The notes beneath the pieces were generated by a model, which had not been told where the DNA came from, searched no databases, and worked only from the letters and a program-made list of their open reading frames with translations. Below, piece by piece: positions 27,766-35,987 of a stretch of DNA of 54,398 bases (the first letter of the stretch is position 1; each line of letters opens with the position of its first letter). This DNA is from Atopobiaceae bacterium. GTDB lineage: Bacteria > Actinomycetota > Coriobacteriia > Coriobacteriales > Atopobiaceae. The translations under genes were made by a program, and so were the position numbers. The DNA lies in assembly GCA_017941705.1 (NCBI GenBank), contig JAGAVX010000148.1:1-54398 (forward strand), in the 5' to 3' direction.

Positions 27766-28102
27766 TGCTCTCTCCTTGCTTACATGCAGCGCTTACGCTT
27801 TTGATTACCACAACGAAACACCGGGCCAGGGGCCCGCGAAAACAATTAAGGCGCATGTCACACGGCTCATCGCCGCGATGAGGGACATACGCCTAGATAG
27901 TCTTAGTTCGTGCCGGAAGGATGACGTCACCGTCAGATGCGCCGCAGACGAGCTGCCGTCGATTGCAGGTAGTACAAAGGTACATGCCAAAGACCTTCCC
28001 ATTGGTTGCATGACGGTTTTACCACATGTTGGCATATATGTCGACCCCACACCCCATATGCAGCAGCGGGCCGAGGGTCGCCCGCACGGGGTGCCCTGGC
28101 TC
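27766..28102 (-). other. thrS leader / intergenic region
   Basis: 337 bp without a credible gene. It holds a long hairpin at 27850-27893 and a GC hairpin (CGGGCC-N3-GGCCCG, 27822-27836). I looked for T-box landmarks (AGGGTGGNACCGCG) and found none. The region between 27900 and 28100 is unusually rich in ATG/CAT and dyads but shows nothing I can name. Confidence 0.5.
27841..27893 (-). terminator. thrS: Terminator-like hairpin in the thrS leader
   Basis: Minus strand: GGCGTATGTC pairs with GACATGCGCC (10 bp with one G-U), enclosing CTCATCGC/GCGATGAG, then TTAATTGTTTT. It lies 75 bp upstream of thrS and ~210 bp after the lipoprotein stop. It could end the lipoprotein transcript or act as an attenuator of thrS. 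Confidence 0.55.
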
Positions 28103-28888
28103 TCACAAGGCTGCGCCAATCGCCCTGCCGGAGAGCGCCTCGAATGCGCCGTCGATATCCTGCGCGAAATCGGTGCCCGACTCCTTGTTGAGAAGTCCCT
28201 TGGCAACCGCTTCCTCGCTGAAGACCGAAATGGCGTACACGTCATTGCTCTTGCTTACGAGCACAAGGCTTCTCCCGGCAGATGGGCCGCTGACGACCCC
28301 AACAGCGCCATCGTCCCAATAGCAGACGTCCTCGCAAGTCATGACCTTCTCCGCCAGCCCCTCAAATGCCTTCTTGAAGCTGTTGTAGCCGCTCGTCACG
28401 ATGCGGTAGCTGACCGCACCCTCCGAAGACCCGGCAGACAGCGACGCGATCTCGTCCGCCGTCAAATGCTCGCCCTTTTCGTCACATACGACCAGCGCGG
28501 CAGACCCATCCTCCTTGAGCCAGATCTGGTTGCGCTCGTTCCAGGCATAATCCTGCTCCTGCAGCAGTGCGTTGAGCTGTCCGCCCTTGAGCTCGCTGAT
28601 GGCATAGACCGTGACGTCTCCACGCCTGTCGAGGCACTCGTCCGCCCAGGCGTCGAGCGCCGCATCACCGCTGGCGCGTCCCACTGCGGGCGTCGCTTCG
28701 TCCTGCGCAGTTGCCTCGTCTTGCTGCTCAGCGACCGTATCATCCGCATCCGCCTGTGAGGCAGCGCCACCCTGCTGGGCATTCCCCGAGCATCCCGTGC
28801 ACGTAAGCAGCAGAGCCGCAAGCATGAGAGCCATGAGACCGCCAATGCTGGGACCAGCGGCACTCCTTTCAGCGCGTTTAGCCGACAT
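28103..28888 (-). CDS. Putative lipoprotein of unknown function
   Basis: 261 residues; ATG 28888 behind GGAAGG. The signal peptide (LMALMLAALLLTCTGC) ends in a lipobox-like TGC, then a low-complexity Ala/Asp/Glu/Gln linker (residues ~35-70), then a globular domain with VTVYAISELKGGQLNALL, YNSFKKAFEGLA and SLVLVSKSNDVYAISVF. No family recognised. Probably exposed on the outer face of the membrane. Confidence 0.78.
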   Translation of the reverse strand: MSAKRAERSAAGPSIGGLMALMLAALLLTCTGCSGNAQQGGAASQADADDTVAEQQDEATAQDEATPAVGRASGDAALDAWADECLDRRGDVTVYAISELKGGQLNALLQEQDYAWNERNQIWLKEDGSAALVVCDEKGEHLTADEIASLSAGSSEGAVSYRIVTSGYNSFKKAFEGLAEKVMTCEDVCYWDDGAVGVVSGPSAGRSLVLVSKSNDVYAISVFSEEAVAKGLLNKESGTDFAQDIDGAFEALSGRAIGAAL

Positions 28889-29065
28889 CGCAAACCTTCC
28901 CTCACGGCGGCCCCATAACCGGCCGCTCGACTACTTCGACGGTGCACCCCCCAAGGGCCATCACCTTCGAACACAATGCCACGAAGAGCCTGCGGCTACC
29001 ATCGGCAACCGCACAAATGCCCACAACCGATAGAATCGGATGAAGCGAACGAGACAGGAGCACCC

Positions 29066-29848
29066 ATGGCAATCGACCGTGAACACGCCCAACAGGCCTT
29101 TGAGCAATACGTCAGTGACTACGATGCGCGCGACCCCAAAATCGCCCTCAAGATCGACCACACCTACCGGGTAGCCACACTCTGCGACCGGATTGCAAGG
29201 GCCGACGGCATGGGCCCCACGGAGGCAGACCTTGCCTGGCTGACAGGCCTGTTGCATGACATAGGCAGGTTCGAGCAGGTCAGACGCTATGGCACCTTCA
29301 ACGACGCCGCTTCGGTCAGCCATGCCGCACTCGGCGCGAAGCTGCTCTTTGAGCCGTACGGGCCATCCGGCAACCTACTCATCAGGTCTTTTGTCGAGCA
29401 ATCGTGCGACGACGAACTCATACGCACGGCCGTGGCCCTGCACAGCTCCTACCGGCTGCCCGATGACCTCGACGGCGAGACCAGAAGATACTGCGACATC
29501 CTGCGTGACGCCGACAAGATCGACATCGTCCGAGTCAACTGCATCTGTCCCATCGAGGACATCTACGGCGTAAGCGAGTCCGACATGGTGAACAGCGAGC
29601 TGTCGGATGCGTGCGTTGACACTTTCTACCAGCACCTCTGCCTGCCGCGCTCAATCCGCAAGCATCCCGCTGACATCATGCTCGGCCATATCTGCTTTGC
29701 CTGGGAGCTTGTGCATCCCGCCAGCATCGACATCGTCCGCGAACAGGGGCATCTCGCCGACATGCTCGACAGAGGATGGGCCAGGCCCGCAACTCAGGCC
29801 AAGTTCGACGCGATGGGCCGGCACATGCGACAGGAGCTCGGCATCTAG
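29066..29848 (+). CDS. HD domain phosphohydrolase
   Basis: 260 residues, start 29066 behind ACAGGAG. Metal-binding HD signature: His in KIDHTYRVA, HD in GLLHDIGRFEQ, a further His in VALHSSYRL and Asp in RDADKIDIVRV. Such proteins hydrolyse phosphate esters of nucleotides or related molecules; substrate unknown. Stand-alone gene, convergent with the PAP2 gene 82 bp downstream. Confidence 0.9.
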   Translation: MAIDREHAQQAFEQYVSDYDARDPKIALKIDHTYRVATLCDRIARADGMGPTEADLAWLTGLLHDIGRFEQVRRYGTFNDAASVSHAALGAKLLFEPYGPSGNLLIRSFVEQSCDDELIRTAVALHSSYRLPDDLDGETRRYCDILRDADKIDIVRVNCICPIEDIYGVSESDMVNSELSDACVDTFYQHLCLPRSIRKHPADIMLGHICFAWELVHPASIDIVREQGHLADMLDRGWARPATQAKFDAMGRHMRQELGI

Positions 29849-29930
29849 CGCAGTTCGCAGATTTGCCCCGTTAGGCCAGCTTGCGGCATGGTCGCGCAGC
29901 ATACGGGGTTTGGAAATCGGCTATCCCCAC

Positions 29931-30896
29931 CTACGACTTTGCATGCGAGCCCGCAAAGAAGCGGTTCCCCAATGGCCTGAAGAAGAACGGGGCGCCGGCT
30001 GAGACCACAAAGAAGGTCAGCGCGTATTTGAAGAGCTCTCCGACCGTATCTCCAAACAGCTCCATGAACAGTGCGCCAGCGAGCTTGTGGACGACAAGCG
30101 CCATGAGGGCACCCATAAGAAGCCTTGCCGCGCTCTCCGCCACGCCGACATTGCCCGTCTCAAAGCGGATGTAGGCCCCCTCCACAAAGAGCCCCGCCAG
30201 AATGCCGGTCAGGGCGCCCGCAGACTTGTAGCAGCTGACGAGCATCTCCTTGGGATCAACCAGGACCTCGCCGTTGACGTATTCCACGGGGTACGGCTTG
30301 ATGGTCAGGTACACGAGACTCACGACCGTCAACACCGTGCCCACCAGCAGTACGACAAAGGCGCGCTCCTCGGACTGCTCCGCCCATTCCATCAGCTTCC
30401 AGCAAACATACGCGAACACGCAGCCCTCGACGACGCCGACCAAGACGTCCTGGGGCGCATGCACACCGAGGAAGTTGCGCGAGAAGGCGACGAGCAGCGT
30501 GAACAAGATGGCGACAACCGGTGGCCATACGAGCTTGCGGTAATACCAGCCAAGGCCGGCCATCACGCTTGCCGTCGACTGCGCGTGCCCGCTGGGAAAC
30601 GAGTATCCATTCGCACCCTTGATCGCAACAGAGTCCGGCACGATGCGCGTGTCGCGAATCCACGGCCTGTAGACGCAGAAGGTGTTTTTGACGATCTGGT
30701 TGAACATGGAGCTGAAGCCAAAGGAAAGGAGGGCATATCGTCCGGCGCGTTTGTCGTAGCACCAGTACAGGAGACAGGGAATTACCATGGCCACAGCCAT
30801 CGCGGCCTCCGACCCCAAGAACGAAAACAGCGTCTGAACGAAGGCCGGGCTCGAGTTACGCAGCTCTTGAAGCCGCAGCAGAAACTCTAGGTCCAC
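29931..30896 (-). CDS. PAP2-family membrane phosphatase
   Basis: 321 residues, multi-pass. The three PAP2 motifs are complete: K-x6-RP in KNTFCVYRPW, PSGH in YSFPSGHAQ, and SR-x5-H-x3-D in SRNFLGVHAPQD. About eight membrane helices, more than the six-helix minimum, because of a C-terminal extension. It dephosphorylates a lipid phosphate such as phosphatidate or undecaprenyl pyrophosphate. GTG start with GGGGAG upstream. Confidence 0.9.
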   Translation of the reverse strand: MDLEFLLRLQELRNSSPAFVQTLFSFLGSEAAMAVAMVIPCLLYWCYDKRAGRYALLSFGFSSMFNQIVKNTFCVYRPWIRDTRIVPDSVAIKGANGYSFPSGHAQSTASVMAGLGWYYRKLVWPPVVAILFTLLVAFSRNFLGVHAPQDVLVGVVEGCVFAYVCWKLMEWAEQSEERAFVVLLVGTVLTVVSLVYLTIKPYPVEYVNGEVLVDPKEMLVSCYKSAGALTGILAGLFVEGAYIRFETGNVGVAESAARLLMGALMALVVHKLAGALFMELFGDTVGELFKYALTFFVVSAGAPFFFRPLGNRFFAGSHAKS

Positions 30897-31046
30897 GTAT
30901 CGTAGCTCCCCTCGCGACCGATCGCAAACAGATTTCGTCGCATAAGCTTACCGCATTGGCACCTCTCGTGGCAGACGACTTGTGAACGGCAGCACCTGCA
31001 AGCTCTTTTGACAGACGATGACGAGGCGGGCAAGGCTCGCATAACA

Positions 31047-31058
31047 AATTGTACAATT
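31047..31058. promoter_or_regulatory. AATTGTACAATT palindrome upstream of pepT
   Basis: Perfect 12-bp palindrome containing TACAAT on both strands, between the divergent PAP2 gene and pepT. It can be a symmetric -10 element or an operator. TTGACA at 31008 is too far for pairing with it. Confidence 0.35.
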
Positions 31059-31136
31059 GATGAAAGAACGCGCCGGTCCGTGGTGGCATAGACGAGTCTG
31101 GCTGACCACGACGATCCGCATTAGGGAAGGAACGGC

Positions 31137-32360
31137 ATGAAGCCAATCGATCGCTTGCTCAACTACGTTGTCGTTCGCACGCCGAGCGACGAGAACAATG
31201 ACGGAACGTGCCCCAGCTCACAAGGCGAATTTGAGCTGGCCAACATGCTTGCCGATGAGCTCAGGTCTCTCGGCGTAGAGGACGTGAGGGTGTCTGACAC
31301 GTGCTTCGTCTTTGGCAGGATACCGGCAACGCCCGGACTCGAGGCCAAAAAGAAGCTCGGACTCATCGCACACATGGACACCGTTTCCCAGTTCTGCGAC
31401 CACGACATCAAGCCGTGCCTCCACGAGAACTACGATGGTCACGACCTCCCACTGGGCGACAGCGGGCGCACCCTGCTGGTGCGCGACTTCCCTCGTCTGC
31501 AGACCCTTAAGGGACGCACCCTGCTCACGTCAGACGGCACGACGATCCTGGGCATCGACGACAAGGCTGGCATCGCCGAGATCATGACGGCGGTGGAGCG
31601 CATCCTTGCGAGCGGTGAGCCACATGGGGCTCTGCGAATCGCGTTCACCCCGGACGAGGAGATTGGCACCGGAGCCTCATACTTCGACGTCGAAGGCTTT
31701 GACGCCGACGTGGCGTACACCATGGATGGCGACGCGGAGGGCGAGATCCAGTATCAGAACTTCAACGCCTGCGAGGCCGTTTTCAGGGTCAATGGCGTAA
31801 GCGTTCACCCCGGCTCCGCAAAGGATGTCATGGTCAACGCCTCCATCGTGGCCTGTGAGATCAACAATCTGCTTCCCGGCACCGAGACGCCTCGGCATAG
31901 CGAGGGCTGGGAGGGCTTCTACCACCTGTGCTCAATCAACGGTGACGCGACGGCCACCAAGAGCGTCTACATCGTCCGCGACTCTGACAAGGCGTCCTTC
32001 GAGGCTCGCAAGGCAACACTGCGCCACATCGAGAAGACCCTCAACGAAAGGTGGGGCGAGGGAACGGTCGAGCTCACGATAAAGGACCAATACCAGAACA
32101 TGGAGAGCGTCATCGAAAGCTGCCCCTTTACCATCGATTACGCCAAGGAGGCATTCGAGCGTGCCGGTGTTCCTTGGAGCATCACGCCGATCCGCGGTGG
32201 TACCGACGGTTGCCAGCTCTCGTTCCGTGGCCTCCCCTGCCCGAACCTCGGAACAGGCGGCGATGGGTTCCATGGCCCCTACGAGCACATAACCGTCGAG
32301 GGCATGAACCTCGCCACAGCTGCGCTCGTCGAGCTCATCAGGGTCTACGCAGTAAGGTAG
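31137..32360 (+). CDS. pepT: Peptidase T (aminotripeptidase)
   Basis: 407 residues, M20B family zinc exopeptidase removing N-terminal residues from tripeptides. Metal-site motifs: LGLIAHMDTV, LGIDDKAGIAEI, FTPDEEIGTGA, YTMDGDAEG and GTGGDGFHGPYEH; dimerisation/substrate region VSVHPGSAKDVMVNA. RBS GGAAGGAACGG. Cytosolic; feeds amino acids from imported peptides. Convergent with the methyltransferase gene 14 bp away. Confidence 0.96.
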   Translation: MKPIDRLLNYVVVRTPSDENNDGTCPSSQGEFELANMLADELRSLGVEDVRVSDTCFVFGRIPATPGLEAKKKLGLIAHMDTVSQFCDHDIKPCLHENYDGHDLPLGDSGRTLLVRDFPRLQTLKGRTLLTSDGTTILGIDDKAGIAEIMTAVERILASGEPHGALRIAFTPDEEIGTGASYFDVEGFDADVAYTMDGDAEGEIQYQNFNACEAVFRVNGVSVHPGSAKDVMVNASIVACEINNLLPGTETPRHSEGWEGFYHLCSINGDATATKSVYIVRDSDKASFEARKATLRHIEKTLNERWGEGTVELTIKDQYQNMESVIESCPFTIDYAKEAFERAGVPWSITPIRGGTDGCQLSFRGLPCPNLGTGGDGFHGPYEHITVEGMNLATAALVELIRVYAVR

Positions 32361-32374
32361 CGCTGGCGCGGACG

Positions 32375-33115
32375 CTATTTCTGAAGGATCAAGTAGCGAT
32401 TGAGGTCGTTCGTCCGGCCGTCAGCCGAGAAGCGCGCGACCTCATGGACGTCACCGCCGCAAGCTTCGACCAGGGCATCGATCTCGGCGTCATCATAGCT
32501 ATGGCAATAGCGCCACACACCCTCCTGGTGCTGCCAGCCCAGCAGAAAGTCGCCCTCGTCTCCGCCCTCCACCGGAACAGCCTTCGCCATGAGGCGCTGG
32601 CTGTTCACAAACTGCCAGAAGGTGACGGCGACGACACCCCCGGGCCGTGCCGCCTCCACCAAGGCATGCATGACCTGCCTGCGGTGTTCGGGCAAAGCGA
32701 TGTGGTGCATGAAGCCAAACGACACGCATAGGTCGTTGCCCTTCGGCCAAGGCGCCTCGCCTGACAATCCGTCGCCAAACAGCCCGTCGATGAGGTCGAC
32801 GTGGTGATACACAACCCGCTGGCTGTCGCTCGCCGATGCGAAGCCCCCAAGCCCGAGGGCTACCAGATCATCGCAGTTGTCGACCGCATGAGCCACAAAG
32901 GGAACGCCCTCGCTGGCTAGGAATCGCTCGAAGCGCAGGTTGCCACAGGCAAGGTCGAGCACACGGACAGGCTCGCCGTCGGCCAGCAAAATGGACTCGA
33001 CCACACGCTGCCAACCCGCCCAGGGAGCCTGCCGCGTTGCCGAAAACGAGCTTCCCACCTGCTGGTAGAAGTTCGACGTGAGGTCGCTGAGCATGTGTGC
33101 GGTCGTCGTGTCCAT
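32375..33115 (-). CDS. Trm9-like SAM-dependent methyltransferase (candidate tRNA wobble-uridine carboxymethyl esterifier)
   Basis: 246 residues. SAM motif I is VRVLDLACGNLRF (residues 50-62). Beyond the generic fold it shares features with yeast Trm9/ALKBH8: an N-terminal YxxxxxxFSATRxxPW (F24-W32; FSQTRYKPW in Trm9), MHH after motif III/IV (VHH in Trm9), and a C-terminal RYCHSYDDAEIDAL (RYYHLYREGEL in Trm9) plus a final LQK. Trm9 methylates cm5U to mcm5U in tRNA anticodons. No Shine-Dalgarno. The neighbour across a 22-bp gap is Elp3, which makes cm5U. The function is inferred. Confidence 0.75.
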   Translation of the reverse strand: MDTTTAHMLSDLTSNFYQQVGSSFSATRQAPWAGWQRVVESILLADGEPVRVLDLACGNLRFERFLASEGVPFVAHAVDNCDDLVALGLGGFASASDSQRVVYHHVDLIDGLFGDGLSGEAPWPKGNDLCVSFGFMHHIALPEHRRQVMHALVEAARPGGVVAVTFWQFVNSQRLMAKAVPVEGGDEGDFLLGWQHQEGVWRYCHSYDDAEIDALVEACGGDVHEVARFSADGRTNDLNRYLILQK

Positions 33116-33137
33116 GGTTCAAGTATACTTAGCAGTC
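33116..33137. promoter_or_regulatory. Shared bidirectional promoter with palindromic -10 box
   Basis: The whole intergenic gap is 22 bp. AAGTATACTT (33121-33130) is a perfect palindrome giving TATACT on both strands, 6 bases before the methyltransferase ATG and 8 bases before the elp3 ATG. That is where transcription would start, so both mRNAs are predicted leaderless; neither gene has a ribosome site. No -35 consensus on either side. Confidence 0.6.
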
Positions 33138-34919
33138 ATGGAATCGGCGATACTCGAAATCATCGCGGCCATCAAGGCCGGGGACGGCAAACTCGATGCC
33201 GTATGGCTCGACAAGCTTCTACGTCGGCATAACCGCGCGACACACGACGCAACGCGCCGCGTGGCCAAGCGCCGTCTTCTCCCCTATTACCTGTCGGTCA
33301 AATCAAGCGACCGCGCAAGGTGGGAGTCGTGGGGCATCGACCAAGAGACCGAGGCCGCGCTGCTGAGGATCCTCAAGGTCAAGCCGCGTCGCACCGCATC
33401 GGGTGTCGCCACGATTACCGTCATCACCAAGCCTTGGCCTTGCTCGAGCGACTGCCTCTACTGCCCAAATGACGTACGCATGCCCAAGAGCTACCTTTCT
33501 GACGAGCCCGCCTGCCAACGTGCCGAGAGAAACTACTTCGACCCCTACCTGCAGGTACGCTCCCGCCTGGTCGCCCTGCGCGAGATGGGCCACGTGACCG
33601 ACAAGGTCGAGCTCATCGTGCTCGGCGGCACATGGAGCGACTATCCGCAGGACTACCAGGTGTGGTTCGTGCGCGAGCTCTTCCGCGCCGTCAACGACTT
33701 TGGAGGGCGGCCGATAGCCGGAGGCGCGCCCGAGGAGCGTGACCGTGCGTATCGCGCATGTGGGCTCACCTATGACAAAGACGAGCTCGTCCGGCGTACA
33801 TGCGAGCTGCAGAAACGTGTCAACGACGGGGAGATCTCCTACAACGATGCCCTGGGAACCATCAACCAGCGCAGCGAATGGAAAGCTGCCTCCACGTGGC
33901 AGAGCACCACATGGGAAGAACTCGAGGCCGAGCAGGTCGCCAACGAGTCAGCGGCCCATCGCGTCGTTGGCCTCACCATAGAGACGCGCCCCGACTTGAT
34001 TAGCACGGACAGCGCCCGGACCATGCGATTGCTCGGCTGCACCAAGATCCAGATGGGTATCCAGAGCCTTGACCAGCGCATCCTCGACATCAACCATCGG
34101 CGGGTGACCGTCAATCAGATAGCAGGCGCCTTTGAGACCCTACGCTTGGCGGGCTTCAAGATCCAAGTGCACTTCATGGCCAACCTCCTCGGTGCGACGC
34201 CCGATGCCGACAGGCTCGACTACCTGCGTCTGGTACAAGACCCGCGTTTTCTCCCCGACGAGGTCAAGCTCTACCCGTGCTGCCTTGTCGAGAGCGCACA
34301 TCTCACTCGCAACCACGAGGCGGGCACGTGGGCGCCCTACAAAGAGGACGAGCTCATAGACCTACTGGTTGCCGACACGCTCGCCACGCCGGCGTACACA
34401 CGCATATCGCGCATGATTCGCGACATCTCGACCACCGACATCATCGCGGGAAACAAGAAGACCAACTTGCGGCAGATGGTCGAATCGCGCATCACGCAGG
34501 AGGGTGCCAGGGTGCGCGAGATTCGCATGCGCGAGGTGGCAACCGACGACGTGGCACTAGGCGATCTGCACATGGACTGCGTCACCTACCCCACCGCCGT
34601 CAGCACCGAGCACTTCCTCCAGTGGGTTACAGACGACTACCGCATTGCGGGCTTTCTGCGACTGTCGCTGCCAAAGGACCGGCAGGAAGCCATGATTCGC
34701 GAGGTCCACGTGTATGGTCGTGTGGCAGGCCTTGGATCCTCGGAGATGGGCGGAGCCCAACACTCCGGGCTTGGAAGGAACCTAGTCGCACGTGCCTGCG
34801 AGATGGCCCGTGAGGATGGGTACCGCTCGATCAACGTCATCAGCTCCGTGGGAACGCGCAACTACTACCGCGGGCTAGGCTTTGATGACGGAGAGCTCTA
34901 CCAGCACAAGGCACTCTGA
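33138..34919 (+). CDS. elp3: Elp3 homologue: radical SAM + GNAT tRNA uridine(34) carboxymethylation enzyme
   Basis: 593 residues. An N-terminal tRNA-binding region with RTASGVATITVITKPWPC leads into the radical-SAM core. The cluster cysteines are C102, C106 and C109 (C-x3-C-x2-C); eukaryotic Elp3 has C-x9-C-x2-C, so the loop is six residues shorter. YFDPYLQVRSRL, KVELIVLGGTWSDYP, KIQMGIQSLDQRIL and VKLYPCC are family blocks. The C-terminal GNAT domain (~residues 450-593) shows IREVHVYGRV, QHSGLGRNL and VGTRNYYRGLGF. It acetyl-transfers a carboxymethyl precursor to U34. Start ATG has no ribosome site; leaderless mRNA is inferred. Divergent Trm9-like partner. Confidence 0.93.
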   Translation: MESAILEIIAAIKAGDGKLDAVWLDKLLRRHNRATHDATRRVAKRRLLPYYLSVKSSDRARWESWGIDQETEAALLRILKVKPRRTASGVATITVITKPWPCSSDCLYCPNDVRMPKSYLSDEPACQRAERNYFDPYLQVRSRLVALREMGHVTDKVELIVLGGTWSDYPQDYQVWFVRELFRAVNDFGGRPIAGGAPEERDRAYRACGLTYDKDELVRRTCELQKRVNDGEISYNDALGTINQRSEWKAASTWQSTTWEELEAEQVANESAAHRVVGLTIETRPDLISTDSARTMRLLGCTKIQMGIQSLDQRILDINHRRVTVNQIAGAFETLRLAGFKIQVHFMANLLGATPDADRLDYLRLVQDPRFLPDEVKLYPCCLVESAHLTRNHEAGTWAPYKEDELIDLLVADTLATPAYTRISRMIRDISTTDIIAGNKKTNLRQMVESRITQEGARVREIRMREVATDDVALGDLHMDCVTYPTAVSTEHFLQWVTDDYRIAGFLRLSLPKDRQEAMIREVHVYGRVAGLGSSEMGGAQHSGLGRNLVARACEMAREDGYRSINVISSVGTRNYYRGLGFDDGELYQHKAL

Positions 34920-35052
34920 GCCTCGACCGATCTCACCCACGGCGGCATGGGTATGCCCCATCACGCCATCAGCCGAAAAGACAAGATTCTGTTGTGGTTG
35001 AGGTAACTGAAATCGCACAATGCATTCAGGTGATTTGACTCAGGAGGAGACC

Positions 35053-35919
35053 ATGGACTTTTCCGATTGCCGGTATGACGGATCCGGAACCTTTACGTTG
35101 AGCGCGTGCCCCACCTCGGCGCGCATCGACAAGGACAAGCGCGAGAGCATCGAGGAGGCGACCCTCGAGAACATCGCTCGCATGGCGGACCTGCAGGACA
35201 AGCTCTATGCGGATGCCCGAGAGGGAGTCATCATCCTCTTTCAGGCAATGGATGCCGCCGGCAAGGACTCGACCATCAAGAAGGTGATGACCGGCCTCAA
35301 CCCGCAAGGCGTCAACGTCCACAACTTCAGGCAGCCCTCCTCCGAGGAGCTTGGCCACGACTACCTCTGGCGCGCCGCCCGGCACTTGCCGCAACGTGGC
35401 TTCATCGGGCTGTTCAACCGCTCCTACTATGAGGACGTGCTCGTAACGCGCGTCCACAGCCTACAGAATGGCTACGCGATGCCCGATCGGTGCCTGGGCA
35501 TGGATGCGGACAGCTTCTACGGACTGCGCCTCCGCCAGATTCGCGACTTTGAGCGTCATCTGTGGGAGAACGGCTACCGCATCCTCAAGATCATGCTCAA
35601 CGTGAGCCCCGACGAGCAGCGCAGGCGTTTCCTCGAGCGCATCGACAACCCCGCCAAGAACTGGAAGTTCTCGAGCAACGACCTGGCAGAGCGAGAGCTT
35701 TGGCCCCAGTACATGCAGGCATACGAGCAGGCCATCTCCCACACATCGACACCCGAGTCTCCCTGGTATGTGATCCCCGCCGACCAGAAATGGTTCGCGC
35801 GCTACCTTGTGAGCCAGGCGGTCGTCGACGTGCTCGAGGCGTGTGACCCGCAGTATCCCACGATCAGCGAGGAGCAGCGGGCCAGGCTCGCGGAGTGTCG
35901 CATCCGCTTGACCCAGTAA
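35053..35919 (+). CDS. Polyphosphate kinase 2 family (polyphosphate:nucleotide phosphotransferase)
   Basis: 288 residues, start 35053 behind CAGGAGGAG. The P-loop AMDAAGKDSTIKK, Walker-B-like FNRSYYEDVLV and the lid FSSNDLAERELW identify PPK2; RH-type RLRQIRDFERHLWENG follows. The single-domain length and sequence fit the polyphosphate:AMP/ADP class. It regenerates nucleoside di-/triphosphates from polyphosphate. Cytosolic; convergent with rtcB. Confidence 0.93.
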   Translation: MDFSDCRYDGSGTFTLSACPTSARIDKDKRESIEEATLENIARMADLQDKLYADAREGVIILFQAMDAAGKDSTIKKVMTGLNPQGVNVHNFRQPSSEELGHDYLWRAARHLPQRGFIGLFNRSYYEDVLVTRVHSLQNGYAMPDRCLGMDADSFYGLRLRQIRDFERHLWENGYRILKIMLNVSPDEQRRRFLERIDNPAKNWKFSSNDLAERELWPQYMQAYEQAISHTSTPESPWYVIPADQKWFARYLVSQAVVDVLEACDPQYPTISEEQRARLAECRIRLTQ

Positions 35920-35940
35920 CGCTCCCGTCGCCAGAGATGT

Positions 35941-35972
35941 GCCTGCCGCCGCCTTGAGGGCATGCGGCAGGC
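35941..35972. terminator. GC hairpin between ppk2 and rtcB
   Basis: GCCTGCCGC pairs with GCGGCAGGC (9 bp), inner GCC/GGC. No U-tract on either strand, so it may be a weak or factor-dependent bidirectional terminator. Confidence 0.45.
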
Positions 35973-35987
35973 GCTGCTGAACTCAGC

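Noticed and set aside
26662..27804. 380-codon plus frame opposite thrS
   Set aside because: Antisense shadow of a clear threonyl-tRNA synthetase.
27766..28102. T-box riboswitch upstream of thrS
   Set aside because: The T-box consensus and specifier-arm landmarks could not be found on the minus strand.
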